A stretch of 35,499 bases of DNA. Origin: Paracoccaceae bacterium. Its GTDB lineage: Bacteria > Pseudomonadota > Alphaproteobacteria > Rhodobacterales > Rhodobacteraceae. Below the pieces are notes generated by a model, which ran no database searches, had not been told where the DNA came from, and was given only the letters and a program-made list of their open reading frames with translations. Below are positions 1 through 9,271 of the stretch, piece after piece; the stretch's first letter is position 1, and every line of letters starts with the position of its first letter. Where the stretch lies: NCBI GenBank assembly GCA_003550665.1, contig PUKW01000036.1:1-35499 (forward strand), written 5' to 3'. A program made the translations under genes and the position numbers.

Positions 1-775
1 ACAGCACCATCGCATTGTCCATCCAGATCGGGAAACCCTCCTGCGGATAGCCATAGGCGAGGTCGGGATTGGCCAGCCGCGCGCGCAGCGTGTCGCCGTT
101 CCAGTAGACCCCGGCGCCGATGTCGCCCTCGGTGTAGCTGTCGATGGTGCCGTAATCGAGCGCGATCCAGTGCTCGCGCGCCGCGGTGAGCGTATCGCGC
201 ACCTCGCGCAGGATGTCGGGATCGTCGGTGCAGCGCTCGCCGCCGGCGTGGTTGACGGCCAGGTGCATCACATCGACCATTTCGGGGACGACATTGATCC
301 GCCCCTGAAGCTCCTCGGGCGGGTCGAAGAAGATGTCGGAGGTGTGGATGTCGCCGTCATATTCGGCGGTGTTGACGATGATCCCCGTCGACCCCCAGGC
401 CCAGGGCACCGAGTATTCGCGCCCCGGATCGAACTCGACGTCGCGCCATTCCTCGGCGATATTGTCGAGGTCGGTGACGATGTCGCGGTCGAGCGGCTGC
501 ACCAGCCCCTCCTCGATCCAGATCGGCACGTAGCTGTTGGAGGGCATCACCACGTCGAAGCCGTGCCCGCCGCGGCGCACCCGGGTGAGCGCGGTGTCGT
601 TGCTGTCGTAATCGGTGATGCTCACCGCGATGCCGGTCTCTTCCTCGAACTTCTCGATCATCTCGGGGCTGGTGTAGTTGCCCCAGTTGTAGATGTTGAG
701 CTCGTCGGCATGGGCGAGCCCGGCCGTGCCCGCGACGGCGGCGGCGAGGGGCAGGATGCGGGTGCTGTATCGCAT
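1..775 (-). CDS. Polyamine (spermidine/putrescine-type) ABC transporter substrate-binding protein, C-terminus truncated by window edge; tandem paralogue of the next gene
   Basis: Manual translation from ATG at 775 (minus): [49 protein letters not shown]...[17 protein letters not shown], open to the window edge; near-identical in layout to the 848..1885 protein. Not listed in the ORF track, presumably because no stop lies in the window. Confidence 0.93.
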   Translation of the reverse strand, partial: MRYSTRILPLAAAVAGTAGLAHADELNIYNWGNYTSPEMIEKFEEETGIAVSITDYDSNDTALTRVRRGGHGFDVVMPSNSYVPIWIEEGLVQPLDRDIVTDLDNIAEEWRDVEFDPGREYSVPWAWGSTGIIVNTAEYDGDIHTSDIFFDPPEELQGRINVVPEMVDVMHLAVNHAGGERCTDDPDILREVRDTLTAAREHWIALDYGTIDSYTEGDIGAGVYWNGDTLRARLANPDLAYGYPQEGFPIWMDNAMVL

Positions 776-794
776 GGCGGTCTCCCTGTTGCGG

Positions 795-821
795 GGCCCG
801 GCGGGGCGTGCCCGCCGGGCC
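795..821 (-). terminator. Strong intercistronic hairpin (11-bp perfect stem, 5-nt loop) between the two tandem substrate-binding protein genes; no T-tract, so more likely mRNA-stabilising or attenuating than a full terminator
   Basis: GGCCCGGCGGG-GCGTG-CCCGCCGGGCC read directly. Confidence 0.6.
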
Positions 822-847
822 GTGTGATGCGCGCCTCTGCGGGCGGG

Positions 848-1885
848 TTACTGCATCAGCTCGGTCCAGACCTGGGTGTAGATGTCGTTGACCTCGGACG
901 GGCAGGTGATGCTGAAGCGGCCGGCATCGGCGAGCTCGTCGGGGATGCTGATCTCCGGCGCCTCGACCATCTCCGGGTCCATGTACTCCTCGGCCCCGAC
1001 GATGCCGCTGGCGTAGCGGTGGAAGTTGGAGTTCTCGCCGGCATTCTCGGGCTGCAGCATGAAGTTGATGAACTCCATCGCCTCATCGACGTTCTGCGCG
1101 TCCGACAGCACCATCGCGTTGTCCATCCAGATCGGGAAGCCCTCCTGCGGATAGCCGTAGGCGATGTCCTCGTTCTGCAGCCGCGCGCGCATCGAGGCGC
1201 CGTTCCAGTAGACGCCGGCGCCGATGTCGCCCTCGGCGTAGCCGTCCACAGTGCCGTAATCCATCGCGATCCAGTGCTCGCGCGCGTCGGTCAGCGTGTC
1301 GCGCACCTCGCGCAGGATGTCGGTGTCGCCGGTGCAGGGCTCGCCGCCATGGTAGCGCACCGCGAGATGCATCACGTCGCTCATCTCCGGGATCACGTTG
1401 ACGCGCCCCTGAAGCTCCTCGGGCGGGTCGAGGAAGATGGCCGAGGTATTGACCTCGCCGTCATAATCGGAGGTGTTGACGATCACGCCGGTGGTGCCCC
1501 AGGCCCAGGGGATCGAGTATTCGCGGCCCGGATCGAATTCGGGATCGCGCCACTCCTCCTCGATGTTGTCGAGATCGGTGACGATGTCGGTATCGAGCGG
1601 CTGCACGAGGCCCTCGTCGATCCAGATCGGCAGGTAGCTGTTGGAGGGCACGACGATGTCGTAGCCGTGGCCGCCCTGCCGGATCTGCGCGAGTGCGGTG
1701 TCGTTGCTGTCATAATCCGTCAGCGTGACCTCGATGCCGGTCTCCTCCTCGAACCTCTCGATCACGTCGGGGCTCGTGTAGTTGCCCCAGTTGTAGATGT
1801 TGAGCTCGCCCTCGGCGCTCGCGAGCGCGGTCGAGCCGAGAAGCGCGGCCACGGCGATCGGCAGTGTCGTCGTCTTGTGTTGCAT
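848..1885 (-). CDS. Polyamine ABC transporter substrate-binding protein (PotD/PotF family)
   Basis: 345 aa, signal peptide, [35 protein letters not shown], typical PotD/PotF features; next to cognate permeases and ATPase. Confidence 0.93.
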   Translation of the reverse strand: MQHKTTTLPIAVAALLGSTALASAEGELNIYNWGNYTSPDVIERFEEETGIEVTLTDYDSNDTALAQIRQGGHGYDIVVPSNSYLPIWIDEGLVQPLDTDIVTDLDNIEEEWRDPEFDPGREYSIPWAWGTTGVIVNTSDYDGEVNTSAIFLDPPEELQGRVNVIPEMSDVMHLAVRYHGGEPCTGDTDILREVRDTLTDAREHWIAMDYGTVDGYAEGDIGAGVYWNGASMRARLQNEDIAYGYPQEGFPIWMDNAMVLSDAQNVDEAMEFINFMLQPENAGENSNFHRYASGIVGAEEYMDPEMVEAPEISIPDELADAGRFSITCPSEVNDIYTQVWTELMQ

Positions 1886-1909
1886 GGTTTTCTCCCGGTT
1901 GGTTGAAGG

Positions 1910-2719
1910 TCAGGGACGTTTGCGCGACAGGATGAAGAACAGCACCACCACGACCGCCGACAACAGCAGGAACAGCGTAGCGATGGCGTTCATCTCCGGC
2001 GTCACGGTGCGCCGGATCTGGCCGAGCATATAGGTGGCGAGCGTATCCTGCCCGGCCGATTTCACGAATTCGGTGATCACGACCGTATCGAGCGAGATCA
2101 CGAAGCCCAGCATGAAGCCCGCGAGCACGCCGGGCAACAGAAGCGGCAGCGTGACGTAGCGGAAGGTCTGGAAGTGGTTGGCATAGAGATCGGCAGCCGC
2201 GCGTTCGAGGGTCAGATCCATGGTCTGCAGCCGCGCGCGGATCGGCAGATAGGCGAACGGGATGCAGAACGCCGAATGCGCCGCCACGAGATAGCCCATG
2301 CCGGTGTAGCCGGTCTGCATCTTGATGCCCGCAAAGAAGATCAAGAGCGCCGTGCCGGTGACCACCTCGGGCACCATCAGCGGCTGATTGACGAGCGCGT
2401 AGATCATCGTCTGGCCGGGGAATTTCGGCGTGCGGGTCGTCGCGAGCGCGGCGAGCGTTGCGGCGAAGGTCGCGATCGCCGAGGCCGTCACCGCGAGCCA
2501 GAGCGCGCGGATCGACACCTCGCGCACCTGCGAATTGTCGAACGCCGCCTGGTACCATTGCAGCGAGAACCCCTGCCAGCGCGACATCGACGCCGCCTCG
2601 TTGAACGAAAACACCACCAGCGTCGCGATCGGCACATAGAGCAGCACGAAGGTCAGCACCGCGATGGAGGCGAAACCCGGCAGCGCCGTGATCGAGAAAT
2701 TGCGCCGCGCCCTAGCCAT
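1910..2719 (-). CDS. ABC transporter permease, PotC/PotI-like
   Basis: 269 aa, multiple hydrophobic helices, FSFNEAASMSRWQGFSLQWYQAAFDN motif typical of PotC family. Confidence 0.92.
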   Translation of the reverse strand: MARARRNFSITALPGFASIAVLTFVLLYVPIATLVVFSFNEAASMSRWQGFSLQWYQAAFDNSQVREVSIRALWLAVTASAIATFAATLAALATTRTPKFPGQTMIYALVNQPLMVPEVVTGTALLIFFAGIKMQTGYTGMGYLVAAHSAFCIPFAYLPIRARLQTMDLTLERAAADLYANHFQTFRYVTLPLLLPGVLAGFMLGFVISLDTVVITEFVKSAGQDTLATYMLGQIRRTVTPEMNAIATLFLLLSAVVVVLFFILSRKRP

Positions 2720-3674
2720 GCCGCTTCTCCTCGTCGCCGCCGATCGTGCGCAGATAGAACACCAGCGCTACCAGCACGATCACCAGAAGCGCCAGCGCCA
2801 GCGCCGCGCCGAGCGGCCAGTTGCGCCCCTGCCCGAACTGAAGCTCGATCAGGTTCGACAGCATCATGTTGCGCCCGCCCCCCAGGAGCCGCGGCGTCAC
2901 GTAGGAGCCGATCGAGGGGATGAAGACGAGGATCGAGCCCGCGATGAAGCCAGGCCGCACCAGCGGGAACACGATCCGGCGCAGCACCTCCCAGCGGCTC
3001 GCATAGAGATCGTAGCCCGCCTCCAGCAGCCGCACATCGAGCTTGTCCATCGCCGCGAAGACCGGCAGCACCATCAGCGGCAGGAACACATAGGCCATGC
3101 CGATGAGGATGGCGAAGTCGGTATACATCATCTGGATCGGGCTGTGGATGATGTTGAGATTCATCAGCAACGAATTGACGACCCCCTGGTTGCGGATCAC
3201 CTCCTGGATCGCGAAGGTGCGGATCACGAGGTTGGTCCAGAACGGGATCGTGATCAGCAACAGCCAGATCTCGCGCTGCCCCGGCGGGCGCGTGGAGATG
3301 AACCAGGCCGTCGGAAAGCCGAGTATGGCGCAGATCACCGTGGTCTGAAAGGCGAGGCTCACCGAGCGCCAGAACACCGACAGGTGGCTCCAGTTGAGCG
3401 TCACCTCGTCGGGATCGAAGATGTCGCGGCGAAAGAACACCTGAAACCAGGCCCGCCCGGAAATCTCCCAGACCACGCCGCCATATTCCGCCGGCGTGAG
3501 GATCGAATAGACCACCACGATCAGGAGCGGCCCGGAGGCCGCGAAGATGAGGATCAGGAGCGCCGGCAGGCTGAGCAGCCATTTCCAGAAATTGCGCTCG
3601 CGCTCGGCGGCGAGGGGGGGCTCGGCGGCGTCCGGCTGCGCGCCCTGCCCGGCGATATGCTGCGTCACGGCCAT
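2712..3674 (-). CDS. ABC transporter permease, PotB/PotH-like
   Basis: 320 aa, hydrophobic, EAGYDLYASRWEVLRRIVFPLVRPGFIAGSILVFIPSIG (EAA-loop region); overlaps downstream permease by 8 bp. Confidence 0.92.
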   Translation of the reverse strand: MAVTQHIAGQGAQPDAAEPPLAAERERNFWKWLLSLPALLILIFAASGPLLIVVVYSILTPAEYGGVVWEISGRAWFQVFFRRDIFDPDEVTLNWSHLSVFWRSVSLAFQTTVICAILGFPTAWFISTRPPGQREIWLLLITIPFWTNLVIRTFAIQEVIRNQGVVNSLLMNLNIIHSPIQMMYTDFAILIGMAYVFLPLMVLPVFAAMDKLDVRLLEAGYDLYASRWEVLRRIVFPLVRPGFIAGSILVFIPSIGSYVTPRLLGGGRNMMLSNLIELQFGQGRNWPLGAALALALLVIVLVALVFYLRTIGGDEEKRHG

Positions 3675-3678
3675 CGCC

Positions 3679-4830
3679 TCAGTTCCTCAGCACCTGGATG
3701 CCGCCCTCGGCGACGCGCACGCCGACGCGGCTGCCTTCGGGCAGTGCAACGGCTCCGGCGCCCGTGTTCTGCCGGCGCAGGGTGAAGCGCGACTCGCCGG
3801 GCAGGCGCAGATGCACATGCGTGTCGGTGCCGAAGAACACCGCATCCTCCACCGTGCCCTCGAAATCGGCCGCCTCGTCGGTGATGCTGGCATGCTCGGG
3901 CCGGATCACGATCGTCACATTGGTGCCCGCGCTCGGCGACAGCCCCTCGGGCAGCGAGGCGCGGCGGGTGCCGCCGCCCGGCAGCCGCACATCCGCCGCC
4001 CGGCCGTTGACCGCCACGATCTCGACATCGAGGAAATTGGTATCGCCGATGAAATCGGCCACAAAACGCTCGGCGGGATGGTTGTAGATGTCGGCCGGGC
4101 TGCCTGATTGCAGGATCCGCCCGCCCGACATCACCGCGATGCGGTCCGACATGGTCAGCGCCTCGTGCTGGTCATGGGTGACGAAGACGAAGGTGATGCC
4201 CGTCTCGGTCTGCAGCCGCTTGAGCTCGGACTGCATCTCCTTGCGCAGCTTGAGATCGAGCGCCGAGAGCGGCTCGTCGAGCAGCAGCACCCGCGGCTGC
4301 GGCGCGAGCGCGCGCGCCAGAGCGACGCGCTGCTGCTGGCCGCCCGAGATCTCGGAGGGCTTGCGCGCCGCCATCGCCTCCATGCGCACCAGCTCGAGCA
4401 TCCGCCCGGTCGTCTCGCGCACCACGGCGGCGGACTTGCCGAGCATGCGCAGGCCGAAGCCGATATTGTCGGCTACGGTCATGTGCGGAAACAGCGCGTA
4501 GTTCTGAAACACCGTGTTGACCGGGCGCGCATTGGGGCCGAGCCCGGCGACCTGGCGGCCATTGATGATCACCTCGCCGGCGCTGGGTTGCTCGAAGCCG
4601 GCGATGAGGCGCAGCAGCGTGGTCTTGCCGCAGCCCGAGGGGCCCAGAAGCGTGAAGAACTCGCCGCTGCGGATCCCGATCGTGACCTCATCGAGCGCAC
4701 GGAACGCCGCATCGCCCTGCCAGAAAACCTTGCTCAGGCGCTTGATCTCGATCTCGTTGGTGGCGGATGCGGCCCGCCCGGTGGTGTCGGCCAAAGAGGA
4801 TCTCCCTGTCGCGGCGCTCGTGTCGGTCAC
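3679..4830 (-). CDS. ABC transporter ATP-binding protein, PotA/PotG-like
   Basis: Walker [13 protein letters not shown], signature [14 protein letters not shown], Walker [14 protein letters not shown]-terminal TOBE-like region. Start uncertain (TTG 4860 or GTG 4830). Confidence 0.93.
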   Translation of the reverse strand: MTDTSAATGRSSLADTTGRAASATNEIEIKRLSKVFWQGDAAFRALDEVTIGIRSGEFFTLLGPSGCGKTTLLRLIAGFEQPSAGEVIINGRQVAGLGPNARPVNTVFQNYALFPHMTVADNIGFGLRMLGKSAAVVRETTGRMLELVRMEAMAARKPSEISGGQQQRVALARALAPQPRVLLLDEPLSALDLKLRKEMQSELKRLQTETGITFVFVTHDQHEALTMSDRIAVMSGGRILQSGSPADIYNHPAERFVADFIGDTNFLDVEIVAVNGRAADVRLPGGGTRRASLPEGLSPSAGTNVTIVIRPEHASITDEAADFEGTVEDAVFFGTDTHVHLRLPGESRFTLRRQNTGAGAVALPEGSRVGVRVAEGGIQVLRN

Positions 4831-4872
4831 AGTTTTGATCAAATCCCGCACCAAAGGCAAAACCTTTTCGCA

Positions 4873-6546
4873 TCACTTCGGCGCGTCGGCATGCGTGATC
4901 CGCCCGCCGCATATCGTGTACGCGATGCCGAGCGCCGCGACCTCGTCGCTGGGCACCGCCTCGATATCGCCGTCCACAACCACGATATCCGCGAGATACC
5001 CGGCGCGCAGCATCCCCTTGCGGTCATCGGTATGCTCGGCATGGGCGCCGCCCGATGTGTAGGCCGCGAGCACCTCGCGCAGCGCGAGCCGCTCATCCGC
5101 GCAGCTGTCGTCATAGGGCCGGCGCGTGCGCGCGGCCTGGATGCCGCGCAGCGGGTTTATGTCCGCCACCGGCCAATCCGACGCGAAGGCCAGCGCCGCG
5201 CCCGCATCGCGAAGCCGCCGGCAGGGGAAGGCGTCGCGCCAGCGATCGCGCCCGATCTTGCTCAGCGCGGGCTCGGTCGGAAAATCCATCGCGCCGGGCA
5301 CGTGACAGGGCTGGATCGACGCGACGACGCCCAGCTTTGCGAAACGCGCCACGTCGTCGGGGCGAATGAGCTCGATATGCTCGATTCGGTGGCGCGCATC
5401 ACGCGCGCCATTGGCCGCCCGCGCGGCGGCGTAGCCATCGAGCACGCGACGCACCGCGCCGTCGCCGATGGCGTGCACAGCGATCTGCAGACCGCGCCGG
5501 TCGGCCTCGGTCGCGATGGCGGCGAAGCGGTCCGTTTCAAAGAGCGGCTCGCCGCGCCAGCCGGGCTGATCGGGGTAGTCATCGACCATGACGGCCGTGC
5601 CGCTGTCGATGACGCCGTCCATGAACAGCTTGACAAAACCCGAGGCGAGCCAGTCATCATCGAAGTCGCGCCGCATCGCGCTCGCCTGCTCGAGTTCGGC
5701 GATCTCGCGGAAATTGCGGAAATGGAACGGCACCCGCACGCGCGCATCGAGCCGCCCCTCGGCGCGCAGCTCGGCCAGAAGCTCGAGCGTGTAGCGGTTG
5801 CCGTCCATCGTCACGAGCGAGGTGAAGCCGTGGCGCGTGCAATGCGCGATCCCGCGCGCGAGAATCTCGCGGTCGCGCGCGCGCTCGGCGGGGCCCGGCG
5901 GCGGATCGGGCTCGTCGCCGGTCGAGAGGCCGAGCGTCACGCGCTCCTCCCCGCCCAGCGCCTGGATCGGTGCGAAGGCCTCGAATTCGCGCAGCTCACC
6001 GGCGGCAAGCCCGTCATCGCCCATCACGATCTCGTTGCCAGGGCCCAGCGCGCGGCCCTCGAGCAGCCCGGCCGCCCGCAGCGCCGCGGTGTTGGCCCAG
6101 GCGGTATGGTGATCGGCGGCGAACATCGCGAAGGGCCGGTCCGGGCACACCGCGTCGAGATCGTGACGCGTCGCCGGTCGGCCGAGCAGCTCGTAATCGG
6201 CCCCCTGCGCCATCAGGATCGGCGCGTCGGGATGCGCGGCGGCATAGTCACGCACGGCCACCGCCAGCTCCTCTGCCCCGCTCACCCCGAGCAGCTGCAG
6301 ATGCGCCAGCTCGGCGCCGCCGGGAAACAGATGCATGTGACTTTCGATGAAACCGGGCAGCACCGTGGCGCCGCGCGCGTCGATCTCGGTCGCGCCCGGG
6401 GCGGCCATCGCGGCGATGGCGGCCCCGCTGCCGACCGCGAGGATGCGCTCGCCGGCCAGTGCGACGGCTTCGGCCTCCGGCGCGGCGGGATCCATCGTCA
6501 GCACACGCGCGTTCAAGATGATGGTGTCGGCCTGGGTGGCGGGCAT
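4873..6546 (-). CDS. Amidohydrolase family protein (YtcJ-like)
   Basis: TIILNARVLTMDP..., GFIESHMHLFPGG (HxH metal motif), C-terminal ADIVVVDGDIEAVP; ATG at 6546 preferred over the longer ORF start. Confidence 0.88.
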   Translation of the reverse strand: MPATQADTIILNARVLTMDPAAPEAEAVALAGERILAVGSGAAIAAMAAPGATEIDARGATVLPGFIESHMHLFPGGAELAHLQLLGVSGAEELAVAVRDYAAAHPDAPILMAQGADYELLGRPATRHDLDAVCPDRPFAMFAADHHTAWANTAALRAAGLLEGRALGPGNEIVMGDDGLAAGELREFEAFAPIQALGGEERVTLGLSTGDEPDPPPGPAERARDREILARGIAHCTRHGFTSLVTMDGNRYTLELLAELRAEGRLDARVRVPFHFRNFREIAELEQASAMRRDFDDDWLASGFVKLFMDGVIDSGTAVMVDDYPDQPGWRGEPLFETDRFAAIATEADRRGLQIAVHAIGDGAVRRVLDGYAAARAANGARDARHRIEHIELIRPDDVARFAKLGVVASIQPCHVPGAMDFPTEPALSKIGRDRWRDAFPCRRLRDAGAALAFASDWPVADINPLRGIQAARTRRPYDDSCADERLALREVLAAYTSGGAHAEHTDDRKGMLRAGYLADIVVVDGDIEAVPSDEVAALGIAYTICGGRITHADAPK

Positions 6547-6611
6547 CGCGGTCCTCCTGATCGGCGGACGGTAGCGGCGCCCCGGCGCCGCCGCAAGCCG
6601 CGCCAGCATGC

Positions 6612-6635
6612 AAAAAGGCCCCCGAAGGGGCCTTT
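6612..6635 (-). terminator. Rho-independent terminator of the cold-shock gene
   Basis: Minus strand AAAGGCCCC-TTCG-GGGGCCTTTTT: 9-bp stem, C(UUCG)G tetraloop, T-tract; about 32 bp downstream of the csp stop. Confidence 0.9.
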
Positions 6636-6666
6636 CCACTGTGCATCAAGGCAACCGGCGCGCGGC

Positions 6667-6873
6667 TCAGAGCGCCTGGATGTTCGCCGCGCTCTCGCGG
6701 CCGTCACGGCCGGCCTGGAGGTCGAAGCTGACCTTCTGGTTGTCGGCCAGGCCGGTCATTCCCGCGCGCTCGACGGCCGAGATGTGCACGAAAACGTCCT
6801 TGCCGCCGCCATCGGGCGCGATGAAGCCATAGCCTTTAGTGGTATTGAACCATTTCACGGTGCCGGTGGGCAT
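6667..6873 (-). CDS. Cold-shock protein (single CSD)
   Basis: [41 protein letters not shown]1/RNP2 motifs. Confidence 0.96.
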   Translation of the reverse strand: MPTGTVKWFNTTKGYGFIAPDGGGKDVFVHISAVERAGMTGLADNQKVSFDLQAGRDGRESAANIQAL

Positions 6874-7035
6874 GCCGCGTCTCCTCTTTCAGTTTTCCCG
6901 CCACACCATTGCGCGGGCCGTGCAGCCAGGTCTTCCAAGTCTTCCGGCTGCCTGCTGAAAACAGGAGGCGGTCGTAAGAAGTCGGTTGTCACCCTGGAAA
7001 GATGCCAGAATCATCGCGAATTGCAAGAGCATTCC

Positions 7036-7926
7036 TCAGAGCCACTGCATGAGGATCTGCCAGGAGACCACCGCCACGAGCGCCCCTGCAACGAGTTCGA
7101 GCGCGGGAATCACCGCCCGGGCGCGCGCGATCGGCCCACTCCAGACCAGCGCCCCGTCGCGCGCGGAGACCGCGAGCAAAGCCACCGCGACGGTCACGCT
7201 CGCCGTGCCGAGCCCCATCGCATAGGCCCCCGCGATCCCCGCCGCCTCGATCCCCATGCGCCATGTCAGGATCAGCAGGAACAGCGCCCCGGTGCAGGGG
7301 CGAATCGCGATGCTGCCGATCAGCAGCGCCGAGTCGCGCCAGCCGCGCAGCTTCGACACCTGCTCCGCACTCGGGCCGTGACTGTGCCCCTTGCAGCCGC
7401 ACCCCGCGCCATGCGGCTGCGCGGCCGGGCGCCATTGCCGCAGCACGTTTCGAAGCCCGCGCAGCGCAAGGTAGACGCCCACGAGCCCGATCGCCGCATA
7501 GCTCACCGGGGTCAGGATCTCGTCTCCCGCCCCCACGAGCTGCTCGCGGCTCCAGCCGAGCACGAGCACCCCGGCATAGACCAGCACGACGGCCGTCGTC
7601 GCCTGGGCAAGGCTCGCGGCGAGCGCGATCCCGGCGAGCCGCCCGGCGCGCACGCCGCTGCCCGCACCGTAACCGCCGATCAGGATCTTGCCATGGCCCG
7701 GACCGACCGCATGGAAGAACCCGTAGGCAAAGGTGATCCCCATCAGCGTGGCAAGCGCGCCCGGTTCGCCCGCGCGCAGGCTGCGCAACGCACCCGCCAT
7801 CGCGTTCTGGAAGTCGCGCTGGCCCTCGATTGCCCAGCGCGCGATCCCGTCGAGCCCGCCCTGCAACCACATCACCGCGAGCGCGAGTGCAGCGGCGAGC
7901 GCGGCGGTCAGGATGACCCGTTGCAT
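7036..7926 (-). CDS. NicO/RcnA-family nickel/cobalt transporter
   Basis: Hydrophobic, HAVGPGHGKILIGGY signature, His/Cys-rich loop HGAGCGCKGHSHG; adjacent DUF1007 gene. Confidence 0.88.
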   Translation of the reverse strand: MQRVILTAALAAALALAVMWLQGGLDGIARWAIEGQRDFQNAMAGALRSLRAGEPGALATLMGITFAYGFFHAVGPGHGKILIGGYGAGSGVRAGRLAGIALAASLAQATTAVVLVYAGVLVLGWSREQLVGAGDEILTPVSYAAIGLVGVYLALRGLRNVLRQWRPAAQPHGAGCGCKGHSHGPSAEQVSKLRGWRDSALLIGSIAIRPCTGALFLLILTWRMGIEAAGIAGAYAMGLGTASVTVAVALLAVSARDGALVWSGPIARARAVIPALELVAGALVAVVSWQILMQWL

Positions 7927-8576
7927 GCGATACGCACCTCTTCGGCAAAGGCGTCGCCGACCTCCGGAAACTCGGCCTCGATGTCGGCCATGTCCGCGCC
8001 GTCGGCGATCATTTCGTCGAGCTTGTCCTGCAGCATCGCTTCGGCAGCGTCCCGGTCGGGCACGTCGATCCGCGCGGTGCAGTCGTCGCGCCCGGCGATC
8101 TCCGGATCGAACGCGACCCTGTATTCGGTGTAGTAGGTCGGGTCATACACCTCGAAGACGATCTCGCCGATGTCGGGATCGACGCCGTTTTCGATCTCGC
8201 GGCGATGCGTGGTGGTGATGCGCCCGTCGGTAAAGTCCGCGGTCCAGTCCTGCGGCCCGCTCAATTCCAGCGGCGTCCCGTCCGCGAAGCCGAAGAGATC
8301 TCCCTCATAGCCGTCAACCCAGTTCATGTCGAAGCCGGAAAGCTCCTCGCGCTCGCTGTCGTCGATTTCACCCGTATAGTCCTGATCGAGCCCGAGATCG
8401 TCGATCACCAGCATCGAGTAGAAATCATCATAGACCCAGGTCACCTTCACCTGCGCGAGCTGTCCGTCGTCATCGAAGTGCAGCTCGAGCCCGGCATCGA
8501 TGAAGATGTGCGGATGCGCCTGCGCCGCCGTCGCACCCAGACAGGGCAGCGTCGCCACCAGTATTACACGCAGCAT
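7908..8576 (-). CDS. DUF1007 family periplasmic protein
   Basis: Signal peptide then AHPHIFIDAGLELHFDDDGQLAQVKVTWVYDDFYSML, the DUF1007 signature; overlaps the NicO gene by 19 bp. Confidence 0.9.
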   Translation of the reverse strand: MLRVILVATLPCLGATAAQAHPHIFIDAGLELHFDDDGQLAQVKVTWVYDDFYSMLVIDDLGLDQDYTGEIDDSEREELSGFDMNWVDGYEGDLFGFADGTPLELSGPQDWTADFTDGRITTTHRREIENGVDPDIGEIVFEVYDPTYYTEYRVAFDPEIAGRDDCTARIDVPDRDAAEAMLQDKLDEMIADGADMADIEAEFPEVGDAFAEEVRIACNGSS

Positions 8577-8583
8577 GAATCAC

Positions 8584-8599
8584 GGCTCCTTTCGGAGCC
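8584..8599 (-). promoter_or_regulatory. Hairpin with GAAA tetraloop enclosing the Shine-Dalgarno of the DUF1007-NicO transcript
   Basis: Minus strand GGCTCC-GAAA-GGAGCC-GTGATTC-ATG; the AAAGGAG SD lies in the loop and 3' stem arm, 9 nt from the ATG at 8576. Confidence 0.55.
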
Positions 8600-8628
8600 C
8601 GGACCCTAGCCGCAGCCTCGGGGCGCTG

Positions 8629-9225
8629 CTAGCCCGGTCGTCGCGCGACGTAGTCGATCAGCGCCGATCTGCCGGAATGGCCGCTGCCCTCATGGATCTC
8701 GGCGTCGTAGTCGGATGCGACCAGCTCCTCGAAACCGGCAAAGGCCCGGCGCAGCAGATCGAGCGTATACATGTTCTCCCGCGCCGGGGGACCACCAGTG
8801 CCATACTCGACCTGACGGGGCGCGTAGCCCTGCACGAGGAGGAGCCCGCCGGGGCGCAGCGTCGTCGCCATGCCCGCGAATATGCGATCGCGCAGCGCGG
8901 GCGGGGCGAACTGAATGAAAATCGCCGCGACGGCGTCGTAGCGCGCGCGCTCCCAGGGCCAGTCGGCGATGTCGGCCTCGTGAAAATCCACGCTCACCCC
9001 GCGCCGCCGCGCGAGCGCGCGGGCCTTGTCGAGCCCGACGCGCGAGCTGTCCATCGCCGTGACCCGATGCCCGCGCCCGGCCAGAAAGACCGAGTTGCGC
9101 CCCTCGCCGTCAGCGACGGCGAGCACCGACGCGCCCGGCGCGATCCGATGCGCTTCGCGATCGAGAAAGGCATTCGGCGCCTCCCCGAAGAGATACGACG
9201 CTCCGGCGTAACGGTCGTCCCACAT
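8629..9225 (-). CDS. Class I SAM-dependent methyltransferase (TehB-like)
   Basis: VLAVADGEGRNSVFLAGRGHRVTAMDSS (motif I), LRPGGLLLVQGYAP. Start ATG 9225 or GTG 9231. Confidence 0.9.
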   Translation of the reverse strand: MWDDRYAGASYLFGEAPNAFLDREAHRIAPGASVLAVADGEGRNSVFLAGRGHRVTAMDSSRVGLDKARALARRRGVSVDFHEADIADWPWERARYDAVAAIFIQFAPPALRDRIFAGMATTLRPGGLLLVQGYAPRQVEYGTGGPPARENMYTLDLLRRAFAGFEELVASDYDAEIHEGSGHSGRSALIDYVARRPG

Positions 9226-9271
9226 CCACACCCCTCCGTTTGCGGCGAGCTATGGCCGTGGCGCCGCGAGT

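Noticed and set aside
170-1906. 578-aa plus-strand ORF with internal repetition (two similar halves)
   Set aside because: The repetition is explained by the tandem duplicated substrate-binding protein genes on the opposite strand.
4108-8133. 1341-aa plus-strand ORF across the transporter ATPase, amidohydrolase, csp and NicO genes
   Set aside because: Antisense to four well-supported genes; Arg/His/Ala-rich translation with no domain pattern, as expected from high GC3 coding on the other strand.
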